NCBI GenBank assembly: GCA_050015675.1
Contig: JBEKAY010000005.1
Location: 1-64,000, forward strand
From: Fen-1298 sp050015675
GTDB lineage: Bacteria; Bacteroidota; Ignavibacteria; UBA10030
Direction of reading: 5' to 3'
Length of the DNA stretch: 64,000 nucleotides
Below are positions 35,277 to 44,884 of this stretch, piece after piece (within the stretch, counting starts at the first letter, position 1; each line of letters opens with the position of its first letter). The notes beneath the pieces were generated by a model. It searched no databases, was not told the DNA's origin, and worked only from the letters and a program-made list of their open reading frames with translations. The translations under genes and the position numbers were made by a program.

Positions 35277-35648
35277 CTAATCTTCTGAATACTTTGCTGT
35301 GTATTTCCCCGTTTCACCAATCGCTACGAATGATAGTTTTATCTGTGCGGGCAAATGTTTTTTCAGCTCATCGAAAATATATCGCGCAATATTTTCCGAT
35401 GTTGGATTAAGCGCTTGATTGAAAGGCGGAGTAGTGTTCAAATCGTGGTGGTCGAATTGTGCAACGATTTCCTCCGTCTTTTTCTCAAGTAAATAGAAAT
35501 CGACACTCATTCCGAGATTATCAAGTACCTCGGTTTTAGCTTCGACCATGACTTTCCAATTGTGTCCATGAGGGCGTGAACAGGGTCCGTTATAACCGCG
35601 TATAACGTGCGCGGCTGAGAATTCTGTTTCTATTGTGGCTGTATACAT
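35277..35648 (-). CDS. queD: 6-carboxytetrahydropterin synthase
   Basis: QueD converts dihydroneopterin triphosphate to 6-carboxytetrahydropterin. The 124-residue protein from ATG 35648 has zinc ligands H14, H27 and H29 (FSAAHVI, RPHGHNW) and catalytic C23. It is the first gene of queD-queE-queF-queC. GTP cyclohydrolase (folE), which makes its substrate, is not in the window. No preQ1 riboswitch was recognised upstream. Confidence 0.94.
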   Translation of the reverse strand: MYTATIETEFSAAHVIRGYNGPCSRPHGHNWKVMVEAKTEVLDNLGMSVDFYLLEKKTEEIVAQFDHHDLNTTPPFNQALNPTSENIARYIFDELKKHLPAQIKLSFVAIGETGKYTAKYSED

Positions 35649-35866
35649 AACCAAGTCCAAAGTAAAAAGTGAAAAGTAAAAAATGATTTTAACTTAAATA
35701 TGTTACACTATCTTTTATACCGTAAAGTTTGATCACCAGATCGGACAAGATGTAAGTAACGAAAAATGTCCAGTCGGTGACTGAATTCTACAATTTGCTC
35801 TGGCTAATGGAAATGACGTTATTAGGATCATTTTCTATTCTCAACTTTTCTTCAGCTCAACTACTT

Positions 35867-38614
35867 TCAACTCAATGACTTTATACTTGTTTTCAGCTTC
35901 TCTATATTCGTGGTAATGTTCTTTTGTTTCTCACGTTCTTTTTCCACGACATCTTTCGGCGCGCGCTCGACGAAACTGGCGTTTGTTAATTTCTTCCCAA
36001 TACTATCGATCAATCCTTGCAAGCGTGCGATCTCTTTTTCCAATCGTTTTCGTTCGGCATCAAGGTCAATGATACCAACAAGCGGAACATAGATTTCCGT
36101 TCCATCAACGACTGCGCTGGCGGATGCTTTCGGGCGTTCAAATATTTCTGCTTCGCGAGCCCATGTCGGCACTGTTTTCGCACGGCAAAGGCGGTCTATA
36201 TAGTTGAGAAGTCCTTGAATATAATTCGCATTGAGAGCTAACTTCTCGCCAAACTCACCGTGTAGATGCATATGCACTTCAATTTGTTTTGATGGCGCAA
36301 CATTCAACTCGCCGCGGATATTTCGCACAGCCTCGACAACTTTGATGATAAAATTCAGTTCATCTTCGACAGTCTGATTGATGTAATGCTCATTGACATT
36401 CGGGAAAGCAGCGCGCACGAGCGATTGTCCTTTGCGGTCGCTCAGATTCTGCCACAATTCTTCCGAAATGAACGGCATCACCGGATGTAGCAAACGAAGT
36501 GCTTGATCGAAAATCCAAAGTGCTCGTATGACAACGGCGGTTTTTACTTCCTTCGGTTCGTCGCCGTAGAAACGGGTCTTCACCATTTCCACATACCAAT
36601 CACAGAAATCATGCCAGATAAAATCATAGATCAGCTTTGTTGCTTCGTTGACATGGAATTGGTCGAGTGAAGTATTAAATGATTTGATGGCGTGATTAAG
36701 CCGGGAGAGAATCCACTGATCGGCAAGATCGAGATATTCTATCGGCGGATTATCGAGCGAGACGTTGTCATCGCCGATGATTTCCTGTTTGTTCATTAAA
36801 AGAAATCGGCCGGCATTCCAGATTTTGTTAGCGAAATTACGGCCGAGATCACATTTTTCCGACGAGAACAGTACGTCTTGTCCAAGCGAAGAAAGATACG
36901 CAATGGTGAAGCGCAATGCGTCGGATCCGTACTGATCGATGACGTCGAGCGGGTCAGGCGAGTTGCCGAGCGATTTGCTCATTTTGCGCCCTTGTTCGTC
37001 GCGAATGATGCTGGTAAAGTACACATCGCGAAACGGAATCAAGTCATCATCCTTTTTGCGCGGTTTACCGTCTCTGCCCGGCATGCCTTTCATAAATTCC
37101 ATATTTGCCATAATCATCCGTGCTACCCAGAAGAAAATAATATCCGGTGCAGTGACAAGCGTGTTGGTCGGATTGAAATAATGGAGATCTGCATTATCTT
37201 CCGGCCAGCCAAGCGTAGAGAAAGGCCAGAGCCATGACGAGAACCAGGTGTCTAACACATCTTCATCTTGACGAATCGGGACATCGGCAGCAACACCGAG
37301 TTTTTTGCGTGCCTCCTCTTCATTGCGCGCCGGAACATAGTTCCCATCCGGTGCATAATACACAGGAATGCGATGTCCCCACCAAATTTGACGCGAGATG
37401 CACCAGTCGCGGATATTTGTCATCCAGTGTTCATACACTTTTGTCCATCGGTCCGGATGGAACTGCACTTTACCTTCGTGCACAACACGCAACGCCGGAG
37501 CGGCAAGAGGTTTCATCTTCACAAACCACTGATCCGACAACCATGGCTCAATGATAGTATGGCATCTATAGCACTTGCCAATGTTGTGTACATATGGTTC
37601 GGTCTTCAATAGGAAGTTTTGAGCTTCTAAATCTTTCACCAGTTGTGTGCGGCACTCAAAGCGATCCATTCCTTCATACTCTTTTGGTACAGAAGAATTC
37701 AGGTGCGCAGTTTCATCAAAGATATTCAATTGTGGGAGTTCATGCCGCTGGCCAAGAAGGAAGTCGTTGGTGTCGTGCGCGGGTGTCACTTTCATCACGC
37801 CAGTGCCAAAACTCAGATCGATATAATCATCAGCAATGATTGGAAGTTTACGTCCAACGATGGGTAGAATAGCTGTCTTGCCAATCAAATGTTTGTATCG
37901 CTCATCTTTGGGATGGACACAAAGCGCAGTATCGCCGAGCATTGTTTCTGGGCGCGTTGTAGCAATGATCGCTTGTTCGGTCGATCCGACGATCTGATAT
38001 TTAATATAATAGAGATTGCCGTTTGATTCTGCATGATCAACTTCGTCGTCGCTGAGCGCGGTTTGATGCTGCGGACACCAGTTAACGATGTACTTGCCGC
38101 GATAAATAAGTCCTTTATCGAATAATCGTATGAAGACTTCTTTTACTGCATTCGACAACCCTTCATCCATGGTAAATCGCTCGCGTTCCCAATCGCAGGA
38201 GACGCCGAGTTTACGCAGCTGCTGGATGATCGTGCTGCCATATTTTTTGCGCCATTGCCAGACGAGTTCGATAAATTTTTCCCGACCGAGATCGCGGCGA
38301 TGCTTCCCTTCTTGAGCGAGAGATTTTTCAACGGCGTTCTGTGTTGCAATACCGGCGTGGTCGGTTCCTGGAATCCAGCAAGCTTCGAATCCCTGCATGC
38401 GTTTCCATCGAACGAAGACATCTTGCAAGGTATTGTTTAGTACATGTCCCATCGTTAAAATGCCGGTGATGTTTGGTGGCGGAATAACGATGGTGTAAGG
38501 TACTTTATCTTTATTCACAGCAGCATGGAAGAGATGATTCGATTCCCACCAGGAATACCATTTGTCTTCAACGTCTTTCGGATTATATGCTTTAGGAAGT
38601 TCTTGTTGAGTCAT
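35867..38614 (-). CDS. valS: Valyl-tRNA synthetase
   Basis: A 915-residue class I aminoacyl-tRNA synthetase. The HIGH-type motif is PPPNITGILTMGH (45-57) and KMSKS appears in GRKMSKSLGNSPDP near residue 545. The editing domain lies between (ATTRPETMLGDTA), followed by the anticodon-binding domain and the C-terminal coiled coil (DAERKRLEKEIARLQG). Full family length. No T-box-like leader was seen. Confidence 0.97.
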   Translation of the reverse strand: MTQQELPKAYNPKDVEDKWYSWWESNHLFHAAVNKDKVPYTIVIPPPNITGILTMGHVLNNTLQDVFVRWKRMQGFEACWIPGTDHAGIATQNAVEKSLAQEGKHRRDLGREKFIELVWQWRKKYGSTIIQQLRKLGVSCDWERERFTMDEGLSNAVKEVFIRLFDKGLIYRGKYIVNWCPQHQTALSDDEVDHAESNGNLYYIKYQIVGSTEQAIIATTRPETMLGDTALCVHPKDERYKHLIGKTAILPIVGRKLPIIADDYIDLSFGTGVMKVTPAHDTNDFLLGQRHELPQLNIFDETAHLNSSVPKEYEGMDRFECRTQLVKDLEAQNFLLKTEPYVHNIGKCYRCHTIIEPWLSDQWFVKMKPLAAPALRVVHEGKVQFHPDRWTKVYEHWMTNIRDWCISRQIWWGHRIPVYYAPDGNYVPARNEEEARKKLGVAADVPIRQDEDVLDTWFSSWLWPFSTLGWPEDNADLHYFNPTNTLVTAPDIIFFWVARMIMANMEFMKGMPGRDGKPRKKDDDLIPFRDVYFTSIIRDEQGRKMSKSLGNSPDPLDVIDQYGSDALRFTIAYLSSLGQDVLFSSEKCDLGRNFANKIWNAGRFLLMNKQEIIGDDNVSLDNPPIEYLDLADQWILSRLNHAIKSFNTSLDQFHVNEATKLIYDFIWHDFCDWYVEMVKTRFYGDEPKEVKTAVVIRALWIFDQALRLLHPVMPFISEELWQNLSDRKGQSLVRAAFPNVNEHYINQTVEDELNFIIKVVEAVRNIRGELNVAPSKQIEVHMHLHGEFGEKLALNANYIQGLLNYIDRLCRAKTVPTWAREAEIFERPKASASAVVDGTEIYVPLVGIIDLDAERKRLEKEIARLQGLIDSIGKKLTNASFVERAPKDVVEKEREKQKNITTNIEKLKTSIKSLS

Positions 38615-38790
38615 ACTATCATATCTCTACACTTGTTTGTGATAGCTTATGAAAAAAGCCGAAGTGGAGCACGAAGAATAATTTTCTATCGCCTCTGTAA
38701 GTCATTGCACTTTCTGCGGTTAAAAATCTTCAATCATAATAAGCAAAAATTATGGAACGAAATCAACGATAGGAGAGAGAATGCCGAAAC

Positions 38791-39603
38791 TTATGCAGAT
38801 TGAATTTGCGTTGTAATTGATGTTTGAGGTTGCACAGCCGCTTGGTGTCGATCAATGAGTTCGCGTGCAAGTTCTAAATACGCCAGCGCGCCTTTAGAAG
38901 CGGCGTTGAAAAGCATAGCGGGTTTACCGTAAAAGGATGCTTCTGCGAGTTGGGTGTTCTTCGGAATGATTGTTTTGATCAAGTGCTTCCGGAAACGTAA
39001 TTGCAGTTCGCGGTCGGTTATTTCTGTGACTTTCGTATTCGGTTCGTACATCGTTTGAAGGATGCCTTCAATTTGCAGAGTCTTATTTGCGGCTTCACGA
39101 ATCCAGTCAAAGTATTTGAACAGTTTGTCAATACCTTCCAGCGAGAAATGCCCGGATTTAATTGGTATGAGTACAGAATCAGCGCAAGTGAGTGCGTTGG
39201 TCGTTAACCCGCGCAGGAATGGTGGCGTATCGATGATGACGTAATCGTAGTGCGGTGTAATAGTGCGGAGGATGTTTTTCAGTAAGGTGCGATTTTCAGC
39301 GAGACGCATTATCCTTTCTTCCGCTTGTGTCGAAGTAATATTTGTGGGAACGAAATCCAAGAATGCAAGTTCCGTTCTGTGAATCACCTGTGCCATCGAG
39401 TGCATGAAGTTAAAGACTTCATATAATCCACCCTTGGTTTTCTCCGGTGTGAAACCGAGTGACATACTGCATGCGCCAAACGGATCCGTGTCGATAAGCA
39501 GAACGCGTTTCTCCATTACAGCGAAACTTGCGGCAAGGTTCACTGCCGTCGTCGTTTTCCCGACACCGCCCTTTGGAATCGCTATAGTTATAATTTTAGT
39601 CAA
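38791..39603 (-). CDS. ParA/Soj-family ATPase
   Basis: A 270-residue deviant Walker ATPase with KGGVGKTT (11-18), LLIDTDPFGACS and YVIIDTPPFLRGLT. Such proteins segregate chromosomes or position large complexes by ATP-driven binding to DNA. No parB gene adjoins, so it could be an orphan involved in positioning cargo. The C-terminus ends in a Gln/Thr/Ser-rich tail. It lies between valS and an FAH hydrolase. Confidence 0.85.
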   Translation of the reverse strand: MTKIITIAIPKGGVGKTTTAVNLAASFAVMEKRVLLIDTDPFGACSMSLGFTPEKTKGGLYEVFNFMHSMAQVIHRTELAFLDFVPTNITSTQAEERIMRLAENRTLLKNILRTITPHYDYVIIDTPPFLRGLTTNALTCADSVLIPIKSGHFSLEGIDKLFKYFDWIREAANKTLQIEGILQTMYEPNTKVTEITDRELQLRFRKHLIKTIIPKNTQLAEASFYGKPAMLFNAASKGALAYLELARELIDRHQAAVQPQTSITTQIQSA

Positions 39604-39653
39604 AATAGTTGTCAGTTTTTCAGTAATCCGTTATCAGCGATCTACTTTCATTT

Positions 39654-40325
39654 CTACTGCACGCTTACAGATAAAGATGTTAATACGTTTTTATTGGTAT
39701 CAAGCAATGAAGCTTCTAATTTATCGCCATGATCAACGCGTGAGACACCTTCCGGCGTACCGGTAAAAATAATATCTCCCGGTTCAAACGTGATGAACTG
39801 CGAGATGTAGGCGATAACTTTATCGACAGGGAATACAAATTTACTGGTACTGGATGATTGCCGAAGCTTTCCATTAATGAACAATTGAACATTGAGTGAA
39901 CCCGGATCGCCGATCGTTTCTGCTGGAATAAATTCCGAAATAGGAGCGGAAGTATCAAACCCTTTGGCAAGTGCCCATGGAAGGCCTTTTTTCTTTGCTT
40001 CATTCTGGATATCACGCATCGTCATATCAAGCCCGATTCCGTATCCTGCAACATGCTTTAAAGCGGTGCAACGGTGGATGTTGTTTCCCTTTTCACCTAT
40101 CAGTATGGTCATTTCAACTTCATGGTGGACATCATTCGATATCTCAGGAAGAACGATTTGTCCGCCGTTATGGATGATTGCGCTTGGAGGTTTGAAAAAG
40201 AACACAGGGGATGCGGGTACTTCAAATTTCATCTCCTTGGCATGTTCAGCGTAATTCTGTCCGAGGCAAATGATTTTACCCACAGTATAGAATTTATCCG
40301 TGCCTCGAAGTATAACTGATTTCAT
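39654..40325 (-). CDS. Fumarylacetoacetate hydrolase family protein
   Basis: A 223-residue FAH-fold enzyme that probably hydrolyses or decarboxylates a beta-diketo acid, such as acylpyruvate or oxaloacetate. Signatures include CLGQNYAEHAKEM near the N-terminus, the metal ligands in HHEVEMTILIG, YGIGLDMTMRD, KGFDTSAPIS and FTGTPEGVS. It is preceded by the subtilase terminator and is probably transcribed alone or with parA. Confidence 0.9.
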   Translation of the reverse strand: MKSVILRGTDKFYTVGKIICLGQNYAEHAKEMKFEVPASPVFFFKPPSAIIHNGGQIVLPEISNDVHHEVEMTILIGEKGNNIHRCTALKHVAGYGIGLDMTMRDIQNEAKKKGLPWALAKGFDTSAPISEFIPAETIGDPGSLNVQLFINGKLRQSSSTSKFVFPVDKVIAYISQFITFEPGDIIFTGTPEGVSRVDHGDKLEASLLDTNKNVLTSLSVSVQ

Positions 40326-40393
40326 TGGGCTGTCCTTACCTTGGATGGCTCAATATAATGAAGCGGTAGAAGAATGGCAACTGGAGAAAAATG

Positions 40394-40426
40394 AAAAGCC
40401 CTATCACATCACTGCGACAGGACTTT
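40394..40426 (-). terminator. Intrinsic terminator after the subtilase gene
   Basis: On the minus strand AAAGTCCTGTCGCA pairs with TGTGATAGGGCTTT (with G-U pairs) around a short loop, followed by a T-rich tract. It starts 21 bases after the subtilase stop codon. Confidence 0.65.
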
Positions 40427-40447
40427 CGCTATAATTATTACTATGTC

Positions 40448-43267
40448 TTACTTCAAGAGGAGCATTCGTTCGGTTTTTAAAAAATTGCCGCTTTCCAGCC
40501 GATAGAAATACACTCCGGAGGACATTGCTGTACCATTACTTGTTTTTCCAGTCCACGTTGTATGATAGACTCCCGCATCTTGAACTTCATTGACTAATGT
40601 TGCAACCGAGCGGCCAAGGATATCAAATATCTGAAGTTTTACGACTCCTTTTATGGGAATGCTGTATTCAATGTTCGTGCTCGGATTGAACGGATTGGGA
40701 TAGTTCTGCCTAAGCATAAACGAAGTTGGCAAAGCATTGGAAATGCGTTCAACATCTGTTGCTGTCGTCGCGATCTCAGCAGTAATAAATAAATTATAAT
40801 AGGTTGGTTTATATGGCGGATTAGAACTAGCATAATTCGAATCAGCCCTGTTGTACCATCCTAATACATCGTTTGCACCTGTTCGATATGATGAAGTACG
40901 GTTGATATTGAGTGATCCATCGTCCAATAGGAGCTGGAGAGTATCGCCGATCGTTGTAAGCTCGAGAACAATTTGAAAATCTGTTTCGGATGTTACAGAC
41001 ACTCCTGCAGAAGATAAATCGATTACATTGGCAACTCCTGGATTCAATGAACTGAGTGGAAGGAGAACGCTGTTACCATTCTGTTGTGTGCCGGGGATAA
41101 AACCGACACTTCCTGTAATACTATTGGTCGTGGTAACTTTCAGATTTCCAATTCCTTTGATTGCACTTGTTCCACCATATAAATTTACAGCAACATTCGC
41201 AAGTTTACCGCTTGTTGTTGGAGTGAAGCGAATAGCAACCTTCTGGTTGCCACTGCTTGTTAAGGGAGTGTAGGCTATTGTTGTTCCACTGTAATAGGAT
41301 AGTATTGCACGATTTGCTCCCGATGCACCGACCGCACTCGCCATAGCTTTGTAGATATCCATCTTACCATAACCCCATGATGAGTTCCATACAATGGAAG
41401 TAAAGGCGTCAGTTCTGGCTGTACTGGTAAAATAATTCTTGATTTGAGCCGCAGTCAAAGATGGTTTAGCACCAAGGAGCAATGCTGTAGCTCCTGTAAC
41501 ATGCGGACACGACATACTTGTGCCCTGATCAATGAAATATTTATTGATAACAATAATTTGTGATGTCGATTCAGTAATATCATTGCTGGATAATGCGGCA
41601 ACAATACCTTGACCCGGAGCAGCGATGTCTGGTTTCTGTCTGTTATCAGCCGTCGGTCCAATACTACTGAATGATGAAATATTGCTGGTCCGGTCTGCTT
41701 CATTATAGCTCTTATAACTTCCCCCGCTTGTAACCCAACTATACTTTGTCTCATAAGCACCGACTGTAATTGCACCAGCGGCTGTACCGGGCATCCCCAC
41801 GGTTTCGTTTGTATTGCCACCTATTATATATGCAGATGCGGTACCGTCGCCCAGTTCGCTATCAAGCCATCCATCATAGGCGACTGAACTGCCCGTAGTG
41901 GTAAGAGTGATTGTCCATGTCCCAGATTTTGGGGGAACAGACTCAATTGCATCATGGATCCACACACCGAAGTGACGATGTTGATTTTGAGTTTCAATTT
42001 GGTTCCATGTATCTATTGTGCCTTCTGGACGGTTCAGTCCATCTATTGACGAATCTTTAGATGGAGAATATATATCACCTGTTGGTGATTGAAGGCTCAA
42101 GTTGACTACTTGATTTGAGTTGAGTAGCCAGATATCGAAAATGAACTGATCGTTCTCTGTTCCAGAATTTGGTGTATATGTCGGTACGGTAATTTTGATT
42201 ACAGCGGACGAACCATTGGCTATAGCTCCATTGGTATGGATAAGATTTGCGCCGTCGTTTCCGGCAGAGATACATACCACGTGACCAGTGCCGTGGTTCG
42301 CAACAAAATTGTTCACAGCAACCTCGTCGTCATTTGTTCCGTCGTGTGGACCTTCTTGACCTCCGAGACTCATATTGACAACGATTGGTTCTTTCTGTGC
42401 CGCTGCTTTGTTTTGAGCATAAGTCAGTCCATCGATCTCTCCGATTGATGAGAAACTCTCATCTCCCCCTTTTACTATAATAATATCCGCTTCAGGTGCC
42501 ATTCCGATATATTTATTGGAGGACAATGAAGAACCATTCCCGGCGGCGGTGCTTGCCACATGTGTTCCATGTCCGTTAATGTCTTTTTCGCGCACAGAAC
42601 CTGGTGGATTGCCCTTGAGTTCGTTTTCGATTTGAGTTTGCGTGTACTCAACGCCGTAAGTAAACCCTTGTGGTGAATGCTCTCCTGCAATAGGTGTCAG
42701 AGTTTGATCCCAAATAAAGAGAATACGCGACTTCGTCGTATCCGATTTTCTAAAATCGAAATGTTTCCAGTCAATGCCAGTATCGAAGATCAAGACAATC
42801 GCACCTGCTCCTTTATAAGGAGTGTTATTGATAAAACCTGAATGCAAAAGTGCTGCACCTGTTTCGGGAACACTGACATCGAGCAGTGGACGATGTACTT
42901 TGCCGGGATCAAGGAACTTCACGCTTTCAAGATCGGCGAGCTTTATCATTTCCGATGACGTGAGCTGTGCCGTCACAAATTCCGGAAGGACAGAATTGAT
43001 TTGTATTCCCATCGCGCGAAGTGTTTCAGCATCGCGAGTGTACACAATGGCACCATAACGAAGAGTGCCATCGCTGGACACTGTTGATGTGATGCGATGT
43101 AACCTGCTTGTCGTCTTTAGCAACGGTTGCGACGAATTTGTTATCAAAGATCGAAATAATGGATGCAGTTTTGACCGTTGTTTTTCCGTGAGGTCTGTAC
43201 TGAAGGCTGCATAAACAACAAACAACAAGAGGATGGATGTTCTAGTGTATCGTTTTAAAGTACGCAT
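40448..43267 (-). CDS. Secreted subtilisin-like protease with T9SS sorting domain
   Basis: A 939-residue S8 serine protease. Signal peptide at about 1-24, propeptide-like region at about 30-128, then the catalytic domain with D162 (IFDTGIDWKH), H233 (NGHGTHVAST) and the serine near 585 (GTSMSCPHVTGA). A PA- or jelly-roll-like insert lies between His and Ser. From about 850 the NYPNPFNPST sorting domain ends GVYFYRLESGNFLKTERMLLLK, directing type IX secretion and surface attachment. A small lipoprotein resembling its propeptide lies 13 bases upstream. Substrates are unknown. Confidence 0.92.
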   Translation of the reverse strand: MRTLKRYTRTSILLLFVVYAAFSTDLTEKQRSKLHPLFRSLITNSSQPLLKTTSRLHRITSTVSSDGTLRYGAIVYTRDAETLRAMGIQINSVLPEFVTAQLTSSEMIKLADLESVKFLDPGKVHRPLLDVSVPETGAALLHSGFINNTPYKGAGAIVLIFDTGIDWKHFDFRKSDTTKSRILFIWDQTLTPIAGEHSPQGFTYGVEYTQTQIENELKGNPPGSVREKDINGHGTHVASTAAGNGSSLSSNKYIGMAPEADIIIVKGGDESFSSIGEIDGLTYAQNKAAAQKEPIVVNMSLGGQEGPHDGTNDDEVAVNNFVANHGTGHVVCISAGNDGANLIHTNGAIANGSSAVIKITVPTYTPNSGTENDQFIFDIWLLNSNQVVNLSLQSPTGDIYSPSKDSSIDGLNRPEGTIDTWNQIETQNQHRHFGVWIHDAIESVPPKSGTWTITLTTTGSSVAYDGWLDSELGDGTASAYIIGGNTNETVGMPGTAAGAITVGAYETKYSWVTSGGSYKSYNEADRTSNISSFSSIGPTADNRQKPDIAAPGQGIVAALSSNDITESTSQIIVINKYFIDQGTSMSCPHVTGATALLLGAKPSLTAAQIKNYFTSTARTDAFTSIVWNSSWGYGKMDIYKAMASAVGASGANRAILSYYSGTTIAYTPLTSSGNQKVAIRFTPTTSGKLANVAVNLYGGTSAIKGIGNLKVTTTNSITGSVGFIPGTQQNGNSVLLPLSSLNPGVANVIDLSSAGVSVTSETDFQIVLELTTIGDTLQLLLDDGSLNINRTSSYRTGANDVLGWYNRADSNYASSNPPYKPTYYNLFITAEIATTATDVERISNALPTSFMLRQNYPNPFNPSTNIEYSIPIKGVVKLQIFDILGRSVATLVNEVQDAGVYHTTWTGKTSNGTAMSSGVYFYRLESGNFLKTERMLLLK

Positions 43268-43280
43268 AGATTCCTTTTTA

Positions 43281-43652
43281 TTAGTACTGTTGGATATTTC
43301 TTCTTGATCCGGTTCGTACGGCCTTAACTGTAGATAATGATACGATATTTTTTAACTCTTCAAAAGTGACGTGAACCACAATGACATCTCCAAACACACT
43401 GCTCACGTTGATCCCTAATGCTCGGATAGCTTCTGGATGTTCTGATCGGACAATGACTGCATACTCTTTTGTTCCATCGGTTCTGTGAGTGATATCAAGT
43501 CGTTTGTCGTCATCACGGTCGCCACTCAATAAATGTAACAATGGAGGATCCAGTTTGGCTTTTTCAATGTCTGATTGCGATTTTGTAGATGAACATTGAA
43601 ATGAAAGAAGCACGAGTACTGTCATTACAATAGGAAGTAAATGTATTTTCAA
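43281..43652 (-). CDS. Propeptide-like lipoprotein, possible inhibitor of the adjacent subtilase
   Basis: A 123-residue exported protein. The signal region ends VLLSFQC with C20 as likely lipid-attached cysteine (Gln before Cys is unusual). Residues about 64-121 align without gaps with residues 71-128 of the next gene's product, the propeptide region of the subtilase: YAVIVRSEHPEAIRALGI against YGAIVYTRDAETLRAMGI. I count about 16 identities in 58, plus many conservative changes. It lacks any catalytic domain. Stand-alone relatives of subtilase propeptides (I9-type) are known to inhibit or fold proteases in trans; that role here is inference from similarity and operon position. Confidence 0.7.
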   Translation of the reverse strand: MKIHLLPIVMTVLVLLSFQCSSTKSQSDIEKAKLDPPLLHLLSGDRDDDKRLDITHRTDGTKEYAVIVRSEHPEAIRALGINVSSVFGDVIVVHVTFEELKNIVSLSTVKAVRTGSRRNIQQY

Positions 43653-43784
43653 TTTCCTCCCTCCAAATTATTGATAACATTCACATTATTTTTGATTGGC
43701 CATACTATCAATAATATAGAGAAGCCGAGGAAAAAGAGCAAGAAAGATTCCGTCATTTTTGTGTAATAGATGTTCGCTCTTTCC

Positions 43785-43813
43785 TTGTTCAAGGCAAAAA
43801 ATTCTACTATCTT
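43785..43813 (+). promoter_or_regulatory. Putative sigma-70-like promoter of purM
   Basis: TTGTTC (43785-43790) and TATCTT (43808-43813) are spaced by 17 bases, about 40 bases before the purM start. Fit to the consensus is moderate. Confidence 0.35.
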
Positions 43814-43850
43814 AATATCAACGTAAATTTCTTATCAGGAAGTTCCATCT

Positions 43851-44861
43851 ATGGCAACATATAAAGAATCCGGTGTTGATATCGACTCTGGCGAAGAACT
43901 TATCCGTCGTATTAAAAAACCAATTCGTTCCACGTTTAACCGCAACGTTCTTGCCGACATCGGTATGTTTGGCGCATTTTACCGCGCAGATTTCCAGGGC
44001 ATTAAAAAGCCCGTCCTTGTCTCCAGTGTTGATGGAGTCGGCACAAAATTGAAGATTGCCATCATGATGAATCGTCACGAAACCATTGGACAGGATTTGG
44101 TGAACCATTGTGTGAACGACATCCTGGTGTGCGGTGCAAAGCCGTTGTTTTTTTTAGACTATTATGCCACCGGTAAATTGTCGCCGGATGTTGCCGAGCA
44201 AGTTATTCTTGGTTTTGTGCAAGCATGTAAAGAAAACGACTGCGCGCTTATCGGCGGCGAAACAGCAGAAATGCCAGGCATGTATGGAATGGAAGATTAC
44301 GATATCGCAGGCACCATTGTTGGAATTGTAGATGAGAAGAAAATATTGAACGGCAAGAACGTGAAGAGGGGCGATGTGCTCATCGGTTTACCTTCCACCG
44401 GATTGCATACGAATGGTTATTCACTTGCCCGCCGTGTTCTGCTCAACAAATTTTCACTTGAAATCCATCTTGATGAATTAGGAAAATCTTTAGGCGACGC
44501 GCTGCTTGCTGTCCATCGGTCATACCAACAATCTATTCATCCGCTGCTGAAATCATCTGTTTCAAAATATATCCATGGTCTGTCGCATATCACAGGCGGC
44601 GGCATTGAAGGTAATACGATGCGTGTTGTCCCGAACGGATTGGCGCTCAGCGTGAATTGGAATGCATGGGAGCGGCCCGCCATTTTTAACCTTATCCAGC
44701 ATGTCGGCGAAGTGCCGGAAGAAGATATGCGGCGCACATTCAATCTTGGTGTCGGGCTGATTTTGCTTGTAGATCATAGAGGTGTCGATACTGTTATATC
44801 GGCTCTTAAGTTGAAGAAAGAAAAACCATTTGTTATGGGTGAGATTGTGAATAAAGATTAA
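43851..44861 (+). CDS. purM: Phosphoribosylformylglycinamidine cyclo-ligase (AIR synthetase)
   Basis: PurM closes the imidazole ring in the fifth step of de novo purine synthesis, giving AIR with ATP. The 336-residue protein starts with YKESGVDIDSGEELI and contains SSVDGVGTKLKIA, GGETAEMPGMY and the GLSHITGGGIEGN block. AGGAAG precedes ATG 43851. No other pur gene is nearby; it starts the long plus-strand run that includes the polysaccharide genes. Confidence 0.96.
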   Translation: MATYKESGVDIDSGEELIRRIKKPIRSTFNRNVLADIGMFGAFYRADFQGIKKPVLVSSVDGVGTKLKIAIMMNRHETIGQDLVNHCVNDILVCGAKPLFFLDYYATGKLSPDVAEQVILGFVQACKENDCALIGGETAEMPGMYGMEDYDIAGTIVGIVDEKKILNGKNVKRGDVLIGLPSTGLHTNGYSLARRVLLNKFSLEIHLDELGKSLGDALLAVHRSYQQSIHPLLKSSVSKYIHGLSHITGGGIEGNTMRVVPNGLALSVNWNAWERPAIFNLIQHVGEVPEEDMRRTFNLGVGLILLVDHRGVDTVISALKLKKEKPFVMGEIVNKD

Positions 44862-44884
44862 TCAGAATGTAAAGGTCGAAGCAA

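Noticed and set aside
35649..35866. preQ1 riboswitch before queD
   Set aside because: The 218-base leader lacks the C-rich and A-rich aptamer motifs that I would expect; no other clear structure was seen.
36878..37237. Open frames antisense to valS
   Set aside because: They are opposite a highly conserved synthetase and have no family signature; shadows of the real gene.
38615..38790. T-box leader before valS
   Set aside because: No T-box sequence or terminator/antiterminator pair seen, and T-boxes are rare outside Firmicutes and relatives.
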